Shown piece after piece: positions 28,017 to 38,047 of a stretch of DNA of 64,000 nt. Made by a program: the position numbers and the translations under genes. Origin of the DNA: Flavobacterium sp. (GTDB taxonomy: Bacteria > Bacteroidota > Bacteroidia > Flavobacteriales > Flavobacteriaceae). The notes under the pieces were generated by a model, which worked only from the letters and a program-made list of their open reading frames with translations, searched no databases and had not been told where the DNA came from. Within the stretch, counting starts at the first letter, position 1. Each line of letters begins with the position of its first letter. The stretch covers positions 2,731,699 to 2,795,698 of the forward strand of contig CP051546.1 in the NCBI GenBank assembly GCA_012837155.1, given 5' to 3'.

Positions 28017-28140
28017 AATTCAAATAAAATTAATTACCCAAAATTACACTATTTTTTTTAATCCAAACTTTGTCAAAGTTTTAAAACTTATAACTTGGAA
28101 CAAAAACCTTACTTTTGCAAAAAATTACACTTGTGAATTA
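28011..28140 (+). repeat. ~130-bp direct repeat, right copy (functional ABC-F upstream region)
   Basis: Partner of 27358-27486. It carries an intact -7 box TACTTTTG (28110-28117), the GTG start codon of the ABC-F gene (28133-28135) and, divergently, the start codon of the second antitoxin. The toxin-antitoxin pair between the two copies could be deleted by recombination without harming ABC-F. Confidence 0.88.
28110..28117 (+). promoter_or_regulatory. -7 promoter box of the ABC-F gene
   Basis: TACTTTTG matches TAnnTTTG and ends 15 bp before the GTG start. No convincing TTG is present at the usual spacing, so only the -7 element is called. Confidence 0.5.
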
Positions 28141-29994
28141 CTTATCAGTTGAAAATATTTCGAAATCTTTTGGAGAGCGCACGCTATTTAAAGACATTTC
28201 GTTTGGGATTAATAAAGACCAAAAAATCGCCTTCATAGCCAAAAACGGTTCCGGAAAAACTACCATAATGAATATCATTAATGGTTTTGACGAACCTGAT
28301 ACGGGGCAAGTCGTCCTTCGAAAAAGCATTCGCATGGCTTTTCTTTCCCAAGACAACAAATTGCAAGACGAATTAACGATTGAAGAAAGCATTTTCGCCT
28401 CGGATAATGAGAGCTTGAAAGTAATTGAAGCTTACGAAAAAGCATTGGAAAATCCCGAAGATGAAGAAGCGTACCAAAAGCTTTCGACGGAATGGATCAG
28501 CATAATGCTTGGGATTTTGAAACCCAATACAAGCAAATTTTGTTCAAATTGAAATTAGAAGATTTCAAACTAAAAGTAAAAAACCTTTCGGGTGGACAAA
28601 AAAAACGTTTGTCATTGGCGATTATCCTTATCAATCGCCCTGATTTATTAATTCTAGACGAACCTACGAATCACTTGGATTTAGAGATGATCGAATGGCT
28701 AGAAAGCTATTTTGCCAAAGAAAATATTACCTTATTTATGGTCACGCACGACCGTTTTTTCTTAGAACGTGTTTGTAACGAAATCATCGAATTAGACAAC
28801 GGAAAAATATATCAGTATAAAGGAAATTATTCCTACTATCTAGAGAAAAAAGAAGAGCGCATCGCCTCAGAAAATTCGAGTGTAGACAAAGCCCAAAACT
28901 TGTTCGTCAAAGAACTCGAGTGGATGCGCCGCCAACCCAAAGCGAGAACGACCAAATCGAAATCGCGTCAGGATGATTTTTACGTAATCAAGGAAAAAGC
29001 CCAAAGCCGTCGTAAGGAAAATGTGGTGGAACTGGAAATTAATATGGAGCGCATGGGAAGCAAGATTATTGAGCTTCACAAAATTTCTAAAAAATTCAAG
29101 GATCATATAATTTTGGATAATTTCAGTTTTGATTTTCAACGTGGCGAACGCATTGGAATCATTGGAAAAAACGGAACAGGAAAATCGACTTTCTTAAATT
29201 TATTAACAGGAACGATTCCTCTTGATAGCGGAAAAGTAGTCGTTGGCGATACTATAAAAATAGGATATTATACCCAAAGTGGAATTAACCCAAAACCAGG
29301 GCAGCGCGTGATTGATGTTATAAAGGAATATGGCGAATTTATTCCGTTGATGAAAGGCCGATTGATTTCGGCTTCACAATTGCTGGAACGCTTTCTTTTT
29401 GACAGCAAAAAACAATATGATTATGTAGAAAAACTAAGCGGTGGCGAATTGAAACGGTTGTATTTATGTACGGTTTTAATTCAAAACCCCAATTTCTTGA
29501 TTCTGGATGAACCTACGAACGATTTAGATATTGTTACCTTGAATGTCTTAGAAAGTTTCCTTTTGGATTATCCGGGTTGTTTGCTGGTAGTTTCGCACGA
29601 CCGGTATTTTATGGACAAAATTGTCGACAACTTATTTATTTTTAGAGGTCAGGGAGAAATAGAAAATTTTCCTGGAAACTACTCCGATTTCAGAGCGTAT
29701 GAAGACAGTGCCGATGTAGCTCAAAAAGAAGACAACAAAGCCGAAAAGAAAGACTGGAAACAAAATAATCCAACAGGAAATTTGACTTTTAACGAGCAAA
29801 AAGAATATCAAAAAATAGAACGCGAAATCAAAGATTTAGAAATTGAAAAAGCCAAAATCGAACACCTTTTTTCTGAAGGAAAAGTAGCCGATGCTGATAT
29901 TGCAACTAAAGCCAAAGAACTAGAAAAGATAATTTCTACAATTGAAGAGCGAGAAGAGCGATGGTTTGAACTTTCTGCTAAAATAGAAGGGTAA
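28133..29994 (+). CDS. ABC-F family ATPase (Uup-like), one frame break
   Basis: About 620 residues with two ABC cassettes and no membrane domain: first Walker A in AKNGSGKTT, first signature LSGGQKKRL with LLILDEPTNHLDL, second Walker A in GKNGTGKST, second signature LSGGELKRL with ILDEPTNDLD. A charged linker lies between them, and a C-terminal coiled coil (about the last 80 residues, EIKDLEIEKAKIEHLF) is typical of Uup, which acts on DNA or ribosomes. The start is the GTG at 28133 (reads as MNYLSVENI). The frame breaks at AA 28491-28492, which needs AAA (TEMDQHNAWDF). Role by family: ribosome rescue or assembly; antibiotic resistance is less likely. Confidence 0.88.
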
Positions 29995-30054
29995 AACATT
30001 AATTACAACCCCAACTGTAAAAAATCTTGAGATTTCGCACGCTAACAAATTTCA

Positions 30055-30062
30055 TTATATTT
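30055..30062 (+). promoter_or_regulatory. -7 promoter box of the FKBP gene
   Basis: TATATTTG matches the Bacteroidetes -7 consensus, 25 bp before the ATG. The -33 position reads TTC rather than TTG. Confidence 0.55.
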
Positions 30063-30087
30063 GCCTTTCAATAAAAAATCTATTCCA

Positions 30088-30546
30088 ATGAAACAGCTTT
30101 TATCCACACTTTTAATCTTGACCCTTTTTATTTCTTGTTCTAAAGATAAAGAAACAAATGTTGATTATGTTGCCAGAAACGAGCAAGAAATTAAAGACTA
30201 TATTGCCAAAAATAATTTAACTGCACAAAGAAGCGATACAGGTTTGTATTATGTGATTACCAATCCCGGAACGGGAGCACAACCCACCGCAACGTCTAAT
30301 GTTACTGTGGCTTACAAAGGTTATTTTACTAATGGAACGGTATTCGACCAAAGTGCCGCCGCGGGAATTTCGTTTGGTTTAAACCAAGTTATAAAAGGCT
30401 GGACAGAAGGCATTCCGCATTTTAAGGTTGGAGGAAACGGCATTCTTTTAATTCCATCGCATTTAGGCTACGGAAGTTATGATTATAATGGCATTCCTGG
30501 AGGTTCCGTACTTATTTTTGAAGTGAAATTAATTTCAGTAAATTAG
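30088..30546 (+). CDS. FKBP-type peptidyl-prolyl isomerase lipoprotein
   Basis: A 152-residue protein. Residues 1-17 are a lipoprotein signal (LFISCSKD, Cys17). A short spacer is followed by a complete FKBP domain: GLYYVITNPGTG, VTVAYKGYFTNGTVFDQS, QVIKGWTEGIPHFKVGG and GYGSYDYNGIPGGSVLIFEVKL. The catalytic aromatic and Asp residues (Y, D, W) are present. It would fold proline-containing proteins in the periplasm or on the outer membrane. I chose the ATG at 30088 because it begins the signal peptide and follows a -7 box; upstream in-frame codons do not add a signal. The gene is alone between ABC-F and a methyltransferase. Confidence 0.93.
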   Translation: MKQLLSTLLILTLFISCSKDKETNVDYVARNEQEIKDYIAKNNLTAQRSDTGLYYVITNPGTGAQPTATSNVTVAYKGYFTNGTVFDQSAAAGISFGLNQVIKGWTEGIPHFKVGGNGILLIPSHLGYGSYDYNGIPGGSVLIFEVKLISVN

Positions 30547-30580
30547 GCATTATTCTGCTTTAGCGAAACTTATAAGTTTA

Positions 30581-30626
30581 CCACGAATTACACAAATTAG
30601 CACGAATTAATTTGTGTAATTCGTGG
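30581..30626. repeat. Perfect 18-bp palindrome (CCACGAATT type)
   Basis: Arms 30581-30598 and 30609-30626 pair perfectly over 18 bp with a 10-nt loop. Related half-sites occur at 49637-49656 and 55104-55162. It may end FKBP transcription, although no T-run follows directly. It belongs to a hairpin repeat type frequent between flavobacterial genes (my recollection). Confidence 0.75.
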
Positions 30627-30680
30627 TCAAATTTTTAGAACCTGAAAGGAAAACGCACTAAAAGTGCCTAGTTTTAGCTC
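30617..30680 (+). repeat. Dispersed repeat R2, copy 1
   Basis: The segment from AATTCGTGG through TTTTTAGAACCTGAAAGG and CGCACTAAAA to TAGTTTTA is nearly identical to 49645-49705. Both copies follow a CACGAATT hairpin or half-hairpin, so they are parts of one repeat unit. No coding content. Confidence 0.75.
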
Positions 30681-30757
30681 TTTTTGAGATCAATAAAATT
30701 TTGCTGTGGTTTTTGTTTGACGTTTGTATCTTCACAATCCTATATTTGAATCTTTTT

Positions 30758-31564
30758 ATGTTATTTCAACTCAAATCGTATCTTAAATTTCTTTGGAAAT
30801 CTAAAAATGAACACGCAGTGCATTCGCCATTTGTATTCCATTTAGTTACCAAATGTTTTTATGACAAGAAATCAAAACCCGACCCGAGCGGTAGCGAACA
30901 GGCGAAGCAATATCAAGTTCTAAAAAACTATCGAAATTTACTTTTAGAAAACACGAATACAATTGAAGTAATTGATTTTGGCGCAGGTTCTAAAGTTTTC
31001 AAATCGAATACAAGACCAATTGCCAAGATTGCAAAAACCGCAGGAATTTCTAGAAAACGGGCTGAATTATTGTTTCGAATTTCGAATTATTTTCAGCCAA
31101 ATACCATTCTTGAAATTGGAACTTCGTTAGGATTAGCCACTTCTGCTCTAGCCTTAGGAAATGCAAAAGCAAAAATTACCACATTAGAAGGCTGCCCAAA
31201 TACAATGGCAATAGCAAAAAATCAATTGCAATTATTCAACATCAATAATGTAGCATTTAACACAACTGAATTTAAACTTTATTTGAGTGACTTTCAAGTT
31301 TTGCCTCGCGACTTTCGACTTATTTACTTCGATGGCAACCATTCTGAAACCGCTACTTTAGATTATTTTGAACTTTTACTACCAACAATAACTAACGACT
31401 CGGTATGGATTTTTGATGATATTCATTGGTCGTCAGGCATGGAAAAATCTTGGAAAACCATCCAAAACCATCCAAAAGTTACGGTAACCATTGATACGTT
31501 TCAATGGGGAATTGTTTTCTTTAGAAAAGAGCAAGAAAAAGAGCATTTTGTGATTCGGGTTTAA
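30758..31564 (+). CDS. Class I SAM-dependent methyltransferase (O-methyltransferase-like)
   Basis: About 268 residues from the ATG at 30758 (MLFQLKSYLKFLWKSKNEHA). The SAM-binding motif I is ILEIGTSLGLATSALAL, with an acidic residue after strand 2 in TLEGCPNTM and motif IYFDGNHSETATLDYF after strand 4, followed by DDIHWSSGMEKSW. The layout resembles catechol-type O-methyltransferases; the substrate is unknown. An unusual GC-rich stretch at 30879-30908 adds about 12 residues (PDPSGSEQAKQ) in frame near residue 45, outside the SAM fold, and looks like a repeat-derived insertion. The start was placed after a leader without protein features. Confidence 0.83.
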   Translation: MLFQLKSYLKFLWKSKNEHAVHSPFVFHLVTKCFYDKKSKPDPSGSEQAKQYQVLKNYRNLLLENTNTIEVIDFGAGSKVFKSNTRPIAKIAKTAGISRKRAELLFRISNYFQPNTILEIGTSLGLATSALALGNAKAKITTLEGCPNTMAIAKNQLQLFNINNVAFNTTEFKLYLSDFQVLPRDFRLIYFDGNHSETATLDYFELLLPTITNDSVWIFDDIHWSSGMEKSWKTIQNHPKVTVTIDTFQWGIVFFRKEQEKEHFVIRV

Positions 31565-31736
31565 TGTAATCGCAAGGATTTTACACAGTTTGCAAAGATT
31601 TCAAACAACAGACTTTACTTTTTTATTGATACGCAAATTGTAACAATTTATAAAAATCAAACACTTATATTTCGAATTACATTTCGTACTTTTAAAATCG
31701 GAAATTAAAAATTGCTAATCCTATTCTTAAATCAAA

Positions 31737-32420
31737 ATGAAGCCATTAATAAAAATTACCAATATCAAACGAGATTTCGCCCTAGGAAGCGAAATTGTTT
31801 ATGTACTTAAAGGCATTGATTTAGAAATAAACAAAGGCGAATATGTGGCACTCATGGGCCCTTCCGGTTCCGGAAAATCTACCTTAATGAATCTTTTGGG
31901 CTGTTTAGATACACCCACTTCTGGAAATTATATCCTGAACGGAAAAGACGTAAGTCAGATGCACGATGACGAATTAGCCGAAATTCGCAATAAAGAAATT
32001 GGGTTTGTTTTTCAAACATTCAACCTTTTGCCACGAACCACTGCGCTTGACAATGTGGCTTTACCACTAATTTATGCTGGATTTTCGAAATCAGAAAGAA
32101 AAACTCGCGCTACAAAAGTACTGCAACAAGTAAATCTTGACGATAGAATGGATCATCAACCCAACCAATTATCTGGCGGACAAAGACAAAGAGTTGCCAT
32201 TGCAAGAGCCTTAGTCAACAAACCCTCGATCATTCTTGCCGATGAGCCTACGGGAAATTTAGACAGCAAAACTTCTGAAGAAATCATGAAACTCTTAGAA
32301 GAAATTCACAAAAACGGCAACACCATTATTTTGGTAACCCATGAAGAAGAAATTGCTGCTCACGCAAAAAGAATTATTCGTTTAAGAGATGGAATGATTG
32401 AAAGCGACACTAACAAATAA
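31737..32420 (+). CDS. ABC transporter ATP-binding protein (LolD/MacB type)
   Basis: A 227-residue ATPase with Walker [10 protein letters not shown] (about residues 40-48), Q-loop FQTFNLLP, signature [14 protein letters not shown], Walker [14 protein letters not shown] and a switch histidine in LVTHEEE. The GNLD pattern and the size are typical of the LolD/MacB/FtsE group that powers lipoprotein release or periplasmic efflux. No permease gene is adjacent; the next gene is a DUF3052-like protein. In many Bacteroidetes this ATPase is encoded apart from its permeases, so it is likely to work with a FtsX/MacB-type permease elsewhere. Confidence 0.92.
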   Translation: MKPLIKITNIKRDFALGSEIVYVLKGIDLEINKGEYVALMGPSGSGKSTLMNLLGCLDTPTSGNYILNGKDVSQMHDDELAEIRNKEIGFVFQTFNLLPRTTALDNVALPLIYAGFSKSERKTRATKVLQQVNLDDRMDHQPNQLSGGQRQRVAIARALVNKPSIILADEPTGNLDSKTSEEIMKLLEEIHKNGNTIILVTHEEEIAAHAKRIIRLRDGMIESDTNK

Positions 32421-32432
32421 TTATTGCATTAA

Positions 32433-32888
32433 ATGACTTCTCTTTTCAAAAAACTAAATTATAAAGCACAAAATATCATTTACATTATCAATCATCCACT
32501 TGAATTTAATCAAGAAATGACTGAAATGAAAAAGTTTGCTCTGATTAAAACTGAAGTCAAAGAAATAACAAACATTGATTTTATATTAGTTTTTGTTAAA
32601 ACGATAGAAGAAATTAATCATTATTTCACCAATATAACCAATGAGTTGAATGGAGACTGCATCGTTTGGTTTGCATATCCTAAAAAAGCATCCAAAAAAT
32701 ATAAAGTTGATATTAGTAGAGACCTCGGTTGGAAAATTCTTGTCGAAAATGGATTTGAAACTGTTAGAGCGGTTTCCATAGATAATAATTGGAGCACTTT
32801 ACGATTCAGGAAAGCAATTTACATCAAAACATTGACACGATATAAAAAAACCAGCCTCCCCGAGAAGGAAAATCTAGAACACAAATAA
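32433..32888 (+). CDS. DUF3052-like protein
   Basis: A 151-residue soluble protein of unknown function. The pattern LVFVKTIEEINHYF, CIVWFAYPKKASKKYK and GWKILVENGFETVRAVSIDNNWSTLRFRK agrees with DUF3052, in which a hydrophobic strand, a W-x-x-YPKK-S motif and a final W-S-x-L-R-F motif are conserved. No catalytic residues are known for the family. It lies 13 bp after the LolD-type ATPase and ends 1 bp before the cobalamin adenosyltransferase, so the three are probably one operon; a functional link is not established. Confidence 0.72.
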   Translation: MTSLFKKLNYKAQNIIYIINHPLEFNQEMTEMKKFALIKTEVKEITNIDFILVFVKTIEEINHYFTNITNELNGDCIVWFAYPKKASKKYKVDISRDLGWKILVENGFETVRAVSIDNNWSTLRFRKAIYIKTLTRYKKTSLPEKENLEHK

Positions 32889-32889
32889 A

Positions 32890-33459
32890 ATGAAAATCTA
32901 CACAAAAACCGGCGATAAAGGAACTACGGCCCTTTTTGGCGGAACACGAGTTCCAAAAGACCACATTCGCATAGAAAGTTATGGAACGGTTGATGAATTG
33001 AATTCGCATATTGGATTAATTCGGGATCAAGAAATAAATCCACATTACAAAGAAATATTAATCGAAATCCAAGATCGATTATTCACCGTTGGCGCCATCC
33101 TTGCCACACCCCCAGAAAAAGAAGTTTTAAAAAATGGCGAAAATCGTTTGCAAAATCTTGGTATTATAGAAAGTGATATAGAATTGCTCGAAAACGAAAT
33201 CGACTCAATGGAAAATGAGTTGCCCCCAATGACTCATTTTGTTTTACCTGGAGGACATTCAACTGTGTCATATTGTCATATTGCCCGATGTGTTTGCCGT
33301 CGTGCAGAACGAATTGCGGTGCATTTAGATCATAACGAATCCCTTGCCGAAATTGTAATTAGGTATTTAAACCGACTTTCTGACTATCTTTTTGTATTGG
33401 CACGAAAGTTGTCAAATGACCTAAGTGCTGAGGAAATAAAATGGATTCCGAGGAAATAG
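32890..33459 (+). CDS. Cob(I)alamin adenosyltransferase, PduO/MMAB type
   Basis: A 189-residue protein with the N-terminal ATP-binding motif YTKTGDKGTTALFGG (about residues 4-18), VDELNSHIG, the PGG motif in LPGGHS, the helix motif CRRAERIAV and the final NRLSDYLFVLAR. It transfers adenosyl from ATP to cob(I)alamin, making the cofactor of methylmalonyl-CoA mutase. This fits an organism that degrades propionyl-CoA or makes it from succinyl-CoA. It is in a run with the DUF3052-like gene. The frame is complete and of standard length. Confidence 0.95.
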   Translation: MKIYTKTGDKGTTALFGGTRVPKDHIRIESYGTVDELNSHIGLIRDQEINPHYKEILIEIQDRLFTVGAILATPPEKEVLKNGENRLQNLGIIESDIELLENEIDSMENELPPMTHFVLPGGHSTVSYCHIARCVCRRAERIAVHLDHNESLAEIVIRYLNRLSDYLFVLARKLSNDLSAEEIKWIPRK

Positions 33460-33654
33460 GATTTCAGATTGAAGATTGCTAATTTTTGATTTCAGATGTG
33501 TTTAAAAATTAAATTCACAACTAATTAAAAGATTATAAAGAGTTTAAAAACGTAAAAAATCATTTTTTTTAGGTCAAAAATCGTTCCTCTTCAATCAAAA
33601 ATCAGCAATCAACAACACGTTCTTAACTTTAAGAAAAAATAAATGATTTTTTAC

Positions 33655-33684
33655 TTGTCTTTTTCAGTAAAAAATTTATTTTTG
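33655..33684 (+). promoter_or_regulatory. Bacteroidetes-type promoter of the DUF2795 gene
   Basis: TTG (33655-33657), 19-bp spacer and TATTTTTG (33677-33684), a full match to the consensus, 22 bp before the start codon. Confidence 0.8.
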
Positions 33685-33706
33685 CACAAAACTAAACAGA
33701 CAAAAG

Positions 33707-33928
33707 ATGTATTGGACATTAGAACTAGCATCCTACTTAAGCGATGCGCCGTGGCCTGCTAACAAAGATGAACTTATTGACTACGCTATTAGAGCTGGAG
33801 CGCCTCTTGAAGTAGTAGAAAACCTGCAGTCTATAGAGGATGAGGGGGAGATATATGAATCGATGGAAGAAATTTGGCCAGATTATCCTACTGACGAAGA
33901 TTATCTTTGGAATGAGGATGAATATTAA
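33707..33928 (+). CDS. DUF2795 family small acidic protein
   Basis: A 73-residue, strongly acidic protein that begins MYWTLELASYLSDAPWPANK and ends in an Asp/Glu/Tyr-rich tail (YPTDEDYLWNEDEY). The N-terminal part is a DUF2795 helix-turn motif (ELIDYAIRAGAP...VENLQSI). It is conserved directly upstream of secA in flavobacteria, as here, but its function is unknown. It has its own consensus promoter and ends with a terminator hairpin, so it is probably well expressed. Confidence 0.9.
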   Translation: MYWTLELASYLSDAPWPANKDELIDYAIRAGAPLEVVENLQSIEDEGEIYESMEEIWPDYPTDEDYLWNEDEY

Positions 33929-33946
33929 GAAAAAAAATATCTCAAG

Positions 33947-33975
33947 AAAAAGTCTCAAAAGGAGGCTTTTTTTTT
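33947..33975 (+). terminator. Terminator after the DUF2795 gene
   Basis: Arms AAAAAGTCTC and GGAGGCTTTTT pair over 10 bp (one G-T) around an AAAA loop and run into nine T. Confidence 0.75.
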
Positions 33976-34020
33976 GTTTAAATTTACGCACATTTATAAA
34001 ATAGAAATACAAACAATATC

Positions 34021-37000
34021 ATGAGTTTCATAAACAGCATACTTAAAGCCTTTGTAGGCGATAAGTCTCAAAAAGACGTAAAAGCTTTACAACCTTATCT
34101 TACGAAAATAAGAACTTTCGAAAACGAATTGGTTGCCTTATCACATGACGAATTACGAGGCAGAACTGTTTTTTTTAAATCTAAAATTAAAGAAGCTCGC
34201 GCAGATAAGGATGCAAAAATCGCTTCGATTAAGCTAGAGGCAGAAACAGTTGAAGACATTGATAAACGAGAAGATTTATACTTGGCAATTGATGCTTTAG
34301 AAAAAGAAGCCTACGAAATTTCAGAAAAAACCTTAATGGAAATTCTTCCTGAAGCCTTTGCTGTGGTAAAAGAAACAGCAAGACGCTTTAAAGAAAATAC
34401 TCAAATTACAGTTAGTGCAACACCTAAAGACAGAGAACTTTCTGCAAGCAAAACCTATATTGCTCTTGATGGAGAAAATGCGATTTGGTCAAACTCTTGG
34501 AATGCAGCTGGAAAGCAAATCACTTGGGACATGATTCATTATGATGTTCAACTCATTGGAGGAATGGTTTTGCATGAAGGTAAAATTTCTGAAATGCAAA
34601 CAGGAGAAGGAAAAACATTAGTAGCTACTTTGCCGCTTTATTTGAACGCTTTAACTGGAAACGGGGTGCATTTAGTAACCGTAAATGACTACTTAGCCAA
34701 ACGTGACAGCACATGGAAAGCTCCTCTATTTGAGTTTCATGGTTTGACCGTGGATTGTATCGATAATCATCAACCCAATTCCGAAGGCAGAAAAAAAGCG
34801 TATGATGCGGACATTACTTACGGGACAAACAACGAATTTGGTTTTGACTATTTAAGAGATAATATGGCGCATTCGCCAGAGGATTTAGTACAAAGAAAAC
34901 ACAATTATGCCATTGTCGATGAGGTCGATTCCGTTTTAATCGATGATGCAAGAACCCCATTAATCATTTCTGGTCCAGTACCCGAAGGCGATCGTCATGA
35001 GTTTATAGAATTGAAACCAAAAATCGAAAATTTAGTTAACCTGCAAAGACAATTAGCTAACGGTTTTTTATCTGAAGCAAAGAAATTAATAAAAGAAGGC
35101 AACACTAAAGACGGCGGTTTCTTGCTATTGAGAGCCTACCGTGCTCTGCCAAAAAATAAGGCGCTAATCAAATATTTGAGTGAAGAAGGAATTAAACAAT
35201 TACTTCAAAAAACCGAAAACCAATATTTACAAGACAACAAACGCGAAATGCCAAAAGTGGACGAAGCCTTGTATTTTGTAATTGAAGAAAAAAACAATCA
35301 GGTAGAATTGTCCGATAACGGAATTAAATTTCTTTCGGGAGATACTGATAGCGACTTTTTTGTGCTTCCAGACATTGGAACTGAAATTGCCCTAATCGAA
35401 AAGAAAAACTTAGAAAAAGATGTTGAAGCCGAAGAAAAAGAAAAATTATTTCAAGATTTTGGAATAAAAAGTGAACGCATTCACACTTTGACACAACTTT
35501 TAAAAGCCTATACTCTTTTTGAAAAAGATGTTGAATACGTAATCATGGACAACAAGATTATGATTGTCGATGAACAAACAGGTCGTATTATGGATGGTCG
35601 CCGTTATTCTGACGGTTTGCACCAAGCCATTGAAGCCAAAGAAAACGTAAAAATCGAAGATGCAACTCAAACTTTCGCCACGGTAACACTACAAAATTAT
35701 TTCAGAATGTACAGCAAATTAGCTGGTATGACTGGAACTGCCGTTACCGAAGCTGGCGAATTATGGCAAATATACAAATTAGATGTTGTAGAAATTCCTA
35801 CCAACAAACCCATGGTAAGAAAAGACAAAGAAGATTTAATTTACAAAACCACTCGCGAAAAATTTAATGCCGTAATTGAAGATGTAACCGAATTATCACA
35901 AGCAGGAAGACCTGTTTTAATTGGAACAACCTCTGTCGAAATTTCGGAATTATTGAGTCGAATGCTAAAAATGCGTGGCATTACCCACAATGTTTTGAAC
36001 GCAAAAATGCACAAACAAGAAGCTCAAATTGTAGAAGAAGCAGGAAAACCCGGAGTGGTAACTATTGCCACTAATATGGCTGGTCGTGGAACCGATATCA
36101 AATTGACTCCAGAAGTAAAAGCGGCTGGTGGTTTAGCAATTGTTGGTACAGAACGTCACGACTCTCGTCGGGTTGACCGTCAGTTGCGTGGTCGTGCGGG
36201 TCGTCAAGGAGATCCTGGAAGTTCCCAATTTTATGTTTCGCTTGAGGACAACTTAATGCGTTTATTTGGTTCTGAAAGAGTTGCAAAAGTGATGGACAGA
36301 ATGGGATTGCAGGAAGGCGAAGTGATTCAGCATTCGATGATGACCAAATCTATCGAACGTGCTCAGAAAAAAGTAGAGGAAAACAATTTTGGTGTTCGTA
36401 AACGTTTATTAGAATATGATGACGTTATGAATGCACAACGTGAGGTGGTTTACAAACGCCGTCGTCACGCATTGTTTGGCGAACGCTTAAAATTAGATAT
36501 TGCCAATATGTTATATGATACTTGCGATTTAATTGTGAGTGACAATAAACTGACTAACGATTTTAAAAATTTTGAATTCGAAATAATTCGTTATTTCTCT
36601 ATCACTTCCCCAGTTACAGAAAGCGATTTTAGCCGATTGACGGAAGTAGAATTGACAGCAAAAGTATACAAAGCAGCCTTAGCTTTTTATACTGAAAAAA
36701 CCGAGCGTAGCGCAAGAGAAGCCTTTCCTATTATCCAAAATGTTTATGAAGACAAACACAACCAATTCGAACGCATTATAGTTCCGTTTACTGACGGAAT
36801 AAAATCCTTGAATGTGGTTACTGATTTGAAACGCGCCTATGATTCTAAAGGAAATCAACTCGTTTCAGATTTCGAGAAAAACATTACTTTGGCTATTGTA
36901 GATGAAGCTTGGAAAAAGCACTTACGCAAAATGGACGAGTTAAAACAATCCGTTCAGTTAGCCGTTCACGAGCAAAAAGATCCGCTGCTAATTTACAAAT

Positions 37001-37362
37001 TTGAAGCTTTCAAATTGTTTAGTTCGATGTTAAATGGTGTAAATAAGGAAGTTATTTCATTTCTGTTTAAAGGCGATTTGCCTCAGCAAAATACTCCTGC
37101 AATTCAAGAGGCAAAACAAGTAAAAGTTAAAGAAAATTACAAAACGAGCAAAGACGAAATTGTTTCTAGCGAAAGTGCTAATCGCGAAGCAGGACAAACA
37201 CAACAGCGTCAAGTTACGGAAACCATAGTTCGTGACCAACCAAAAATTAACCGTAACGATACGGTAACCATTCAAAATGTGGCCAACGGACAAACACAAG
37301 AAATAAAGTACAAAAAAGCCGAAAGCTTGATAGCAAACGGAACTTGGGTTTTAGTTTCTTAA
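34021..37362 (+). CDS. secA: Preprotein translocase motor subunit SecA
   Basis: A complete 1113-residue SecA. Walker A MQTGEGKT (about residue 196), [20 protein letters not shown], the cross-linking domain, the [23 protein letters not shown] helicase part, and the helical scaffold ([20 protein letters not shown]) are in order. It is about 200 residues longer than E. coli SecA; the extra part is an insert after the DEVD region (residues about 330-440) and a Gln/Thr-rich tail. The C-terminal zinc-binding CxCxSGxxxxxC motif is absent, as is usual for Bacteroidetes. It drives post-translational export through SecYEG. The frame is perfect over 3.3 kb, which argues against uniform sequencing error. 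Confidence 0.98.
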   Translation: MSFINSILKAFVGDKSQKDVKALQPYLTKIRTFENELVALSHDELRGRTVFFKSKIKEARADKDAKIASIKLEAETVEDIDKREDLYLAIDALEKEAYEISEKTLMEILPEAFAVVKETARRFKENTQITVSATPKDRELSASKTYIALDGENAIWSNSWNAAGKQITWDMIHYDVQLIGGMVLHEGKISEMQTGEGKTLVATLPLYLNALTGNGVHLVTVNDYLAKRDSTWKAPLFEFHGLTVDCIDNHQPNSEGRKKAYDADITYGTNNEFGFDYLRDNMAHSPEDLVQRKHNYAIVDEVDSVLIDDARTPLIISGPVPEGDRHEFIELKPKIENLVNLQRQLANGFLSEAKKLIKEGNTKDGGFLLLRAYRALPKNKALIKYLSEEGIKQLLQKTENQYLQDNKREMPKVDEALYFVIEEKNNQVELSDNGIKFLSGDTDSDFFVLPDIGTEIALIEKKNLEKDVEAEEKEKLFQDFGIKSERIHTLTQLLKAYTLFEKDVEYVIMDNKIMIVDEQTGRIMDGRRYSDGLHQAIEAKENVKIEDATQTFATVTLQNYFRMYSKLAGMTGTAVTEAGELWQIYKLDVVEIPTNKPMVRKDKEDLIYKTTREKFNAVIEDVTELSQAGRPVLIGTTSVEISELLSRMLKMRGITHNVLNAKMHKQEAQIVEEAGKPGVVTIATNMAGRGTDIKLTPEVKAAGGLAIVGTERHDSRRVDRQLRGRAGRQGDPGSSQFYVSLEDNLMRLFGSERVAKVMDRMGLQEGEVIQHSMMTKSIERAQKKVEENNFGVRKRLLEYDDVMNAQREVVYKRRRHALFGERLKLDIANMLYDTCDLIVSDNKLTNDFKNFEFEIIRYFSITSPVTESDFSRLTEVELTAKVYKAALAFYTEKTERSAREAFPIIQNVYEDKHNQFERIIVPFTDGIKSLNVVTDLKRAYDSKGNQLVSDFEKNITLAIVDEAWKKHLRKMDELKQSVQLAVHEQKDPLLIYKFEAFKLFSSMLNGVNKEVISFLFKGDLPQQNTPAIQEAKQVKVKENYKTSKDEIVSSESANREAGQTQQRQVTETIVRDQPKINRNDTVTIQNVANGQTQEIKYKKAESLIANGTWVLVS

Positions 37363-37380
37363 TAAAAAGGAATTTGTTTC

Positions 37381-37418
37381 AATTCCCAATTGCGAAAGTA
37401 ATTGGGAATTTTTTTTTG
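37381..37418 (+). terminator. Rho-independent terminator of secA
   Basis: Arms AATTCCCAATT (37381-37391) and AATTGGGAATT (37400-37410), 8-nt loop, then eight T. Confidence 0.9.
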
Positions 37419-37476
37419 GAAATAAGATAAAATATTGCTTTTGCTTAAGAAAACAGTAATCTCAAAATGCATCTAG

Positions 37477-37601
37477 GTAATAGCTATGGTATAATGTCGC
37501 ATTTTGAAATCTGATAAAATGATACAAGTCTTTGATTACAAACAGCTTTCATCACTATTCATTCGTTTGACTTTATGACATTAAAACTTTCGACTTACTT
37601 A
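37477..37601 (-). repeat. 125-bp dispersed repeat, copy B (inverted)
   Basis: Reverse complement of 21279-21403 at about 91% identity. It lies in the gap between the secA terminator and the hypothetical gene at 37664; the rest of that gap holds nothing else I can name. Confidence 0.85.
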
Positions 37602-37663
37602 ATCATACTTAGAGACACACAAATTACCGATAATTTTTAAGGGTAAAAGAGTAAAAAAAGTCT

Positions 37664-38047
37664 TTAAAAAGGCTGAATTCCATTCTTTTTAAGAATGGCA
37701 AAAAGATAAATACTCTCGTTTGGATCATATTTTTCTACACCGCTTAAATACCATTTCCTTATAATGCTAAGTTGATGCGACGTATAGTCCTCAATGTCGA
37801 TGCTTAAACCCAGCAAACCAGCCAAAAGAAAATCTTCTAAAATTTTATTTGTCACAATTCGATTAGGAATTCCCTCGCTAATAGCTCCATTCATCCGTTC
37901 ATAATCTATTCTTCCTGAATGAAAACCAGCTTCAAAAGCCTCATCATTGTTGTTAGAATTGGCCTGAAAAAATGGATTAAATCCATTCGAATATCCCTCA
38001 AAATAATTTTTTCGATAAGTAGGACTATATATATTTTTCGTGTTCAT
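37664..38047 (-). CDS. Hypothetical protein
   Basis: A 127-residue protein that I do not recognise. It has a polar N-terminus with YSPTYRKNYFEGYSNGFNPF, an FEAGFHSGRIDYERMNG segment and a hydrophobic helix LEDFLLAGLLGLSID, without a signal peptide. The GF/GY spacing in the first half resembles small flavobacterial proteins with an aromatic-rich repeat. The reading frame has normal codon use and no obvious overlap, so it is likely real. It is isolated between repeat copy B and the split trmH gene. Confidence 0.55.
   Translation of the reverse strand: MNTKNIYSPTYRKNYFEGYSNGFNPFFQANSNNNDEAFEAGFHSGRIDYERMNGAISEGIPNRIVTNKILEDFLLAGLLGLSIDIEDYTSHQLSIIRKWYLSGVEKYDPNESIYLFAILKKNGIQPF

Noticed and set aside
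27358-28140. CRISPR array or integron-like attachment sites around the toxin-antitoxin cassettes
   Set aside because: Only two long repeats exist, they contain a promoter and a start codon, and no integrase or cas genes are near.
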